From the NCBI GenBank assembly GCA_002412965.1, contig DHWB01000006.1, positions 115,561 through 179,560 on the forward strand: a stretch of 64,000 bases of DNA. The letters run 5' to 3'. Positions within the stretch are counted from its first letter, which is position 1; every line of letters starts with the position of its first letter. A program made the position numbers and the translations under genes. The DNA is from Desulfomicrobium sp. UBA5193 (GTDB lineage: Bacteria; Desulfobacterota; Desulfovibrionia; Desulfovibrionales; Desulfomicrobiaceae). Below, in pieces: positions 59,716-64,000 of the stretch. The notes below the pieces were generated by a model. The model had not been told where the DNA came from. It saw nothing but the letters and a program-made list of their open reading frames with translations, and did no database searches.

Positions 59716-61074
59716 TTGAAAGCCATTATTATCGGTGCGGGCGAAGTTGGATTTCATATTGCCAAGCGATTGGCGTCCGAAAACAAGGATGTCGTGGTCA
59801 TTGACCGCAATCCGGCGGTGTTGCAGCGCATTCTCGACCACATGGACGTGCAGGTGCTGGAAGGCTCGGGCTGCAGTCCACTGGTGCTGGGCGAAGCCGG
59901 AATCTCCACGGCGGATATGCTGCTGGCCGTGACCGACAGCGATGAGATCAATCTCATGGCCTGCACCTTCGCCAACATGCTTGCTCCCGGACTGACCAAG
60001 CTGGCCCGAATCCGCAACGACGAATACACCGCTTACGGCGAGCAACTGTCCCGGGAGATCGGCATCGGGCTTATCATCAACCCGGAAGTGGAGGTGGTGC
60101 GGACCATCGAGCACATGCTGCGTGCTCCGGGCGCCGTCGACATCAGCGACCTTGCGGGCGGGCGGATCAAGATCGCCGGAACCTGGATCACTCATGACAA
60201 TCCGCTCGTGGGCCTAAGGCTCATGGAGCTGCGCAAGAAAGCCGGGGAGATGCCTCTCATCGTCGCGGCCATCATCCGCAACGATGAGGTCATCGTACCG
60301 GCCGGATCCGACGAAATCAGGGAAGGGGATCTGGTGTACTTCGTGTGTGAGGACAGTCAGTTGCAGCCTGTCTTTGCCTTTTTGGGGAACCGGCCGACCA
60401 AAAAGAGCAGCGTCCTGATCGTCGGCGGCGGGAACATAGGTCTGCGTCTGGCCCGCGCACTGGAGAAAAAGCCCATCCACGTCAAACTGCTCGACAAGGA
60501 TCCTGAGCGTTGCGCGGTGCTGGCGAGCGAACTCAGCCGGACCGTGGTCCTGGTTGGAGACGGCACGGACCAGGACGCGCTGCTGGAAGAGAACATCGGC
60601 GCAATGGACGTTGTCGTGACCATGACCGGCAACGAGGAGATCAACATTCTCGCCTCCCTGCTCGCCAAGAAGCTGGGCACGGCCATGGCCATCACGCGGC
60701 TGAACAAGATCGCGTACATGCCCCTGGTGCGGGCCATCGGCCTGGAGCATATCGTCAGCCCGCGCCTGTCCGCCGTGAACAGCATTTTCAAGCACGTGCG
60801 CAAAGGGGGGGTGCTGTCGGCCGTGGCCATAAAAGACGGGGCCGAGGCCTTGGAAGCCTTGGCCGGGCCCGACTCAAGCCTTGTCGGCAAAGCCCTCAAA
60901 GACCTGTCCTTTCCCAAGGGTGTGCTTGTGCTGTGCATCATGCGTGCGGACAGTGTGCTTATCCCCGCCGGTAATGATGTCATTGAGAGCGGCGACAGGC
61001 TTTTCATCCTCAGCCTGACGGAGTCCATCGCGGTGGTCGAGCGCATGCTGTCCCGGGGCAGGGAGAAGGGCTGA
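59716..61074 (+). CDS. trkA: Trk potassium uptake regulatory subunit TrkA
   Basis: A 452-residue cytoplasmic NAD-binding gating subunit: two RCK modules, each with a Rossmann RCK-N (MKAIIIGAGEVGFHIAKRLA and SSVLIVGGGNIGLRLARAL) and RCK-C domain (near 150-220 and 370-445). Starts at TTG 59716, with GGAGAG 8 bp upstream and an N-terminus that matches the family exactly. Stop overlaps trkH (TGATG). Confidence 0.95.
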   Translation: MKAIIIGAGEVGFHIAKRLASENKDVVVIDRNPAVLQRILDHMDVQVLEGSGCSPLVLGEAGISTADMLLAVTDSDEINLMACTFANMLAPGLTKLARIRNDEYTAYGEQLSREIGIGLIINPEVEVVRTIEHMLRAPGAVDISDLAGGRIKIAGTWITHDNPLVGLRLMELRKKAGEMPLIVAAIIRNDEVIVPAGSDEIREGDLVYFVCEDSQLQPVFAFLGNRPTKKSSVLIVGGGNIGLRLARALEKKPIHVKLLDKDPERCAVLASELSRTVVLVGDGTDQDALLEENIGAMDVVVTMTGNEEINILASLLAKKLGTAMAITRLNKIAYMPLVRAIGLEHIVSPRLSAVNSIFKHVRKGGVLSAVAIKDGAEALEALAGPDSSLVGKALKDLSFPKGVLVLCIMRADSVLIPAGNDVIESGDRLFILSLTESIAVVERMLSRGREKG

Positions 61075-62519
61075 TGCGCTGGTCCATTGCCTTGCATGTC
61101 ACCGGCCTCATCGTGTTGTGCGTGGGTTTATGCATGATCGCCCCTCTGGCCTGCGGCTGGTACTATGAAGACGGGTCCGTCGCCCCTCTTTTTTTGTCCC
61201 TGTGCGTCACGGTTCTTGCCGGCGTCTTTCTCATGTTTTTCTTTCCCCGGCCCAAGCCAATGGTCATCAACCATCGCGAAGGCATGGTCATCGTTTCGCT
61301 CGGCTGGATCGTCTGTGCATTTTTCGGAGCCTTACCCTTTGCCCTGGGCGGTTTTCCATCCTTTACGGACGCATATTTCGAGTCCATGTCCGGTTTCACA
61401 ACCACGGGCGCATCCATTCTGACCGATATCGAAGCCCTGCCCAAGGGGCTCCTTTTCTGGCGCAGCCTCACTCACTGGCTGGGCGGCATGGGCATCATCG
61501 TCCTGACCATCGCCATCCTTCCGTTTCTGGGCGTGGGCGGGATGCAGCTCTACAAGGCCGAGGTGCCGGGGCCCGTTGCCGACAAGCTGCAACCCCGGAT
61601 CAAGGATACCGCCATGAGCCTGTGGAAGGTCTATGTGCTTTTCACCGTGGTGCAGACGGTTCTGCTCATGTTTGGTGGCATGGACCTGTTCGAGAGTGTC
61701 TGCCACGCCTTCGGAACCATGGCCACGGGCGGATTCTCCACCCGCAACGCATCGGTTGCCGCATACAATTCGGCCTACATAGATTATGTGATCACATTTT
61801 TCATGATCGTGGCCGGACTCAATTTTGCCCTGCACTTTCAGCTTTTCAGGGGCAAGCCGCTGGTTTTGTGGCGGGATCCTGAATTTCGTTTTTTCATTAT
61901 TCTGGTTTTCCTGCTGACCGTCGTCGTGACCCTCTCCGTGCAGGGAAGCAATTATCCGTCATGGGCCGACGCCGCGAGGTTCAGTGTTTTTCAGGTGGCT
62001 TCCATCATCACCACCACCGGGTTCGCCACCGCGGACTATGAACTCTGGCTCCCCCTGCCGCAGGGCGTGCTGCTCCTGTGCATGTTCATTGGCGGTTGCG
62101 CCGGGTCCACGGCAGGCGGAATCAAGTGCATGCGGGTCATGCTGCTGTTCAAGCATTCCTACCGGGAATTGTTTCGTCTGGTGCACCCCCGTGCCGTGCT
62201 GCCGCTCAAATTCGGGGCCAAGCTGGTCAAGGAAGAGGTGGTGGCGAGTATTTGGGGCTTTTTTGTCCTCTTTATCGCTCTCTTTGTCCTTTCGTCTCTG
62301 GCCCTGACGGCTATGGGCGTGGATGTGCTGACGTCCTTTGCCGCCGTGGTGGCGTGTATCGGCAACGTCGGTCCTGGTTTGGGCGAGGTTGGACCTGTGA
62401 ATAATTACTCCGGGATTCCGGCCCTGGGCAAATGGGTACTGAGTTTTTGCATGCTGCTCGGGCGGCTTGAGATTTATACGGTGTTGGTATTGTTCATGCC
62501 CGAGTTCTGGAGAAAATAG
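61074..62519 (+). CDS. trkH: Trk potassium transporter membrane subunit TrkH
   Basis: A 481-residue channel-like K+ transporter of four M1-P-M2 repeats. Selectivity-filter-like segments are visible: SMSGFTTTGASIL, FGTMATGGFSTRNAS, ASIITTTGFATADYE and GGCAGSTAGGIKCMR with later GNVGPGLG. Works with TrkA, to which it is translationally coupled. Confidence 0.95.
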   Translation: MRWSIALHVTGLIVLCVGLCMIAPLACGWYYEDGSVAPLFLSLCVTVLAGVFLMFFFPRPKPMVINHREGMVIVSLGWIVCAFFGALPFALGGFPSFTDAYFESMSGFTTTGASILTDIEALPKGLLFWRSLTHWLGGMGIIVLTIAILPFLGVGGMQLYKAEVPGPVADKLQPRIKDTAMSLWKVYVLFTVVQTVLLMFGGMDLFESVCHAFGTMATGGFSTRNASVAAYNSAYIDYVITFFMIVAGLNFALHFQLFRGKPLVLWRDPEFRFFIILVFLLTVVVTLSVQGSNYPSWADAARFSVFQVASIITTTGFATADYELWLPLPQGVLLLCMFIGGCAGSTAGGIKCMRVMLLFKHSYRELFRLVHPRAVLPLKFGAKLVKEEVVASIWGFFVLFIALFVLSSLALTAMGVDVLTSFAAVVACIGNVGPGLGEVGPVNNYSGIPALGKWVLSFCMLLGRLEIYTVLVLFMPEFWRK

Positions 62520-62541
62520 ATTGGAGAAGAAGGAGAAAATC

Positions 62542-62733
62542 ATGACGCAATGGATTGAGGTGGGAAAATTCACGGAACTTGACGAAGCCGCGCAGAAAGA
62601 AGCTGGCCGCCTTGCGGAGTACGCCCTTGATGTGGCCCTGGATCCGACTCAGGTCATCCGCTTTGAAGAGACCGAGACCGGTTTTCGGCTGCTGATCGAC
62701 GAGGATTTTTACAAGTTTTATCAGGGTCTTTAA
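62542..62733 (+). CDS. Small acidic protein of unknown function (63 aa)
   Basis: A 63-residue acidic open frame with AAGGAG before its ATG, 22 bp after trkH and overlapping the HD gene start by one base (TAATG). It has no Cys, signal or membrane helix; the middle looks helical (EAAQKEAGRLAEYALDVAL) and the end beta-like (GFRLLIDEDFYKFYQGL). Tight spacing on both sides supports a real gene. Family not recognised. Confidence 0.75.
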   Translation: MTQWIEVGKFTELDEAAQKEAGRLAEYALDVALDPTQVIRFEETETGFRLLIDEDFYKFYQGL

Positions 62734-63500
62734 TGGCTCCGGGCCTGCTGCGTCAGATGCGCGTCCGGTTTCTGGACATGGCGGACGAGTATGCGGGCCG
62801 GCTGGGCGAGAGGCGCGAGCACATTGACCTGAAGCGCGATCATTCCCTGCGGGTGTATGCCCTGGCCACAAAGATTGTGGCCGGGGAACGCCTGGCCCCG
62901 TCGCGCCTCTATCTGGCGGCGGCTCTGTTGCACGATATAGGCCGCTTTTCGCAGTTCGAGCGATTCGGCACCTACCGTGACGACGAGTCCGTCGATCACG
63001 GGGACGAGGGGGCCGATTTTTTGCGAGGGAGTGATTTTCTGGAGGCTTTTGCGGCAAGCGAGAAGGACTGCATCGTGAACGCGGTGCGCCAGCACAACAA
63101 GCGGGTGCTTCCCGCCGATCTGGACCCGCTGACCAGATCCGTATGCGAGCTGGTTAGGGATGCGGACAAGCTCGACATCGTGCCCGTGGTCCTGTCCAAG
63201 ATGATGGCGGATGGACCGCGCGACCCGGTGGTCACGCTGGGGCTTGTCGATGCCCCCGAGGCCTGGACCGAGTCCATGGTCGACGTGGTGGCTTCGGGCC
63301 GGAGTCCAGCCTACAATGAGCTTTGTTACGTGAATGACTTCAAATTGCTGCTTGCGTCCTGGGGGCCAAAGCTGGTGCACGGCACCAGTCGCCGGATTTT
63401 TGCCGGGCGGGGCTATCTGGACCGGCTCTTCGACCTGCTCCCGCGCTCCGGCCGTTTTGCCGAGCTCAAGGTCCGGTTGGCGGACCAGCTTGATCGCTGA
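62733..63500 (+). CDS. HD-domain metal-dependent phosphohydrolase
   Basis: A 255-residue HD-superfamily protein: His37, the His67-Asp68 pair in ALLHDIGRFSQFERFGTYRDDES, a conserved VRQHNKRV, and RDADKLDIVPV supplying the last Asp. The C-terminal 80 residues are specific to a subfamily of small HD proteins of unknown substrate. Co-transcribed with the 63-aa gene. Confidence 0.88.
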   Translation: MAPGLLRQMRVRFLDMADEYAGRLGERREHIDLKRDHSLRVYALATKIVAGERLAPSRLYLAAALLHDIGRFSQFERFGTYRDDESVDHGDEGADFLRGSDFLEAFAASEKDCIVNAVRQHNKRVLPADLDPLTRSVCELVRDADKLDIVPVVLSKMMADGPRDPVVTLGLVDAPEAWTESMVDVVASGRSPAYNELCYVNDFKLLLASWGPKLVHGTSRRIFAGRGYLDRLFDLLPRSGRFAELKVRLADQLDR

Positions 63501-64000
63501 GTTGCAACCAGAGCAATTCGTCCAGGGTGCGCAGTATCTCTCCGTAGAGCCCCCCGTATCCCGGAAATTTTCCAAAGAGCTCCTGCTTGTGGCGTTGCAG
63601 GCTGGGTGAGGCGCTGGCCTCGGGCGAGGACGGGGATATGGCCAGGATGCGGCGCTCCTGCAGCAGATATTTTCTGGTTTGATGGCAAAAATCCACGCAC
63701 CTGGCATGACAGCGTTCCCCGTGTTCGGCCCAGTAGGTCGTGGACGCCGCCGAAGGCTTGGCGTGTCTGGCCTGCCACGTCATGGCCAGCAGGAAATTGA
63801 TGGGCGAGCCGGGCACTCCGCGCCGCCAGCCGAGCAGCCAGGGCGTGCGCCAGAAGAGCAGGAAATGGCTCTGACCGAAGCCGATCAGTTCCGCCAGGCA
63901 TGTCTGCATCTCGCCAAGATGCGTGTCATCCCATTGCGGCGTTGCGTTCCCCAGATCCCAGGCCGGAACCGGGCGGGTTTGATCCAGCCCGAGCAGGCGG
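63466..64000 (-). CDS. Protein of unknown function, 5' end beyond window
   Basis: Open minus-strand frame from the window edge to a stop at 63466, at least 177 residues. It reads as protein-like: LIGFGQSHFLLFWRTPWLLGW, INFLLAMTWQARHAKP, and a Cys/His patch HGERCHARCVDFCHQ that could bind metal. It overlaps the end of the HD gene by 35 bp, tail to tail. The family is not recognised, and the start lies outside the window. Confidence 0.5.
   Translation of the reverse strand, partial: RLLGLDQTRPVPAWDLGNATPQWDDTHLGEMQTCLAELIGFGQSHFLLFWRTPWLLGWRRGVPGSPINFLLAMTWQARHAKPSAASTTYWAEHGERCHARCVDFCHQTRKYLLQERRILAISPSSPEASASPSLQRHKQELFGKFPGYGGLYGEILRTLDELLWLQLSDQAGPPTGP

Noticed and set aside
63413..63901. 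Alternative minus-strand frame of 162 codons at the right edge.
   Set aside because: It is Arg/Ala/Ser-rich and looks like a frame shadow; the frame ending at 63466 has a more protein-like composition.

Overview
The window is a gene-dense stretch of bacterial chromosome, mostly GC-rich, with no phage, plasmid, IS, CRISPR, rRNA or tRNA signature that I can see. Gene content points to an anaerobic Desulfovibrio-like sulfate reducer (Desulfobacterota, Desulfovibrionales; Desulfomicrobium would fit, but this is inference). The pointers are a 2-oxoacid:ferredoxin oxidoreductase with its own 2[4Fe-4S] ferredoxin, rubrerythrin, a ferredoxin:thioredoxin-reductase-like protein, Fe-superoxide dismutase and ferritin, a SulP transporter, CgeB-type glycosyltransferases and 'MPGV'-type S21.

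Layout. 1-4952 (minus): a lipid/ribosome operon, DUF177-rpmF-plsX-fabH-fabG-acpP-fabF, with fabF cut by the window edge; a near-consensus promoter sits upstream and an internal terminator separates acpP from fabF. 5147-9795: rpmB, then minus-strand sodB, a THUMP/UPF0020 methyltransferase, gltX, a NifU-like scaffold, an FTR-like Fe-S reductase and a glutaredoxin-like protein. 9943-16587: an AT-richer WaaE-like glycosyltransferase, rarD, mtgA, a nitroreductase, fumC, tmk and a YhaM-like OB/HD nuclease. 16837-22431: korDABC overlapping surE, then fba and gap. 22583-31425: GT4 glycosyltransferase, dnaE, queD, dtd, and a CgeB/GT9 glycosyltransferase pair. 31540-37939 (minus): tetR-acrA-acrB-oprM efflux operon with two matching operator palindromes. 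38115-45241: rubrerythrin, a 64-aa orphan, deaD with a long leader, a TrmO-class II aldolase fusion, a tandem Usp protein, a 125-bp palindromic element and a SulP transporter with a large hydrophilic insertion. 45330-52326: PcrA/UvrD helicase, a type I phosphodiesterase, tpx-ferritin, DUF2062-ksgA, HU and a 57-aa membrane microprotein. 52393-58979: the macromolecular synthesis operon rpsU-yqeY-mutS2-dnaG-rpoD. 58969-64000: a secreted SNase-like nuclease, trkA-trkH, a 63-aa orphan, an HD hydrolase and an edge-truncated unknown gene.

Most of the window is housekeeping. The items most worth a second look are the TrmO-aldolase fusion (40861-41832), the 125-bp palindrome (42918-43042), the SulP insertion, a candidate small RNA or attenuator before DUF2062 (50107-50260), the rpoD terminator lying inside the nuclease reading frame, the GTGAAC-N4-GTTCAC operators, and several conserved-looking small orphan genes. 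I did not find a clearly new multi-gene defence or metabolic system.
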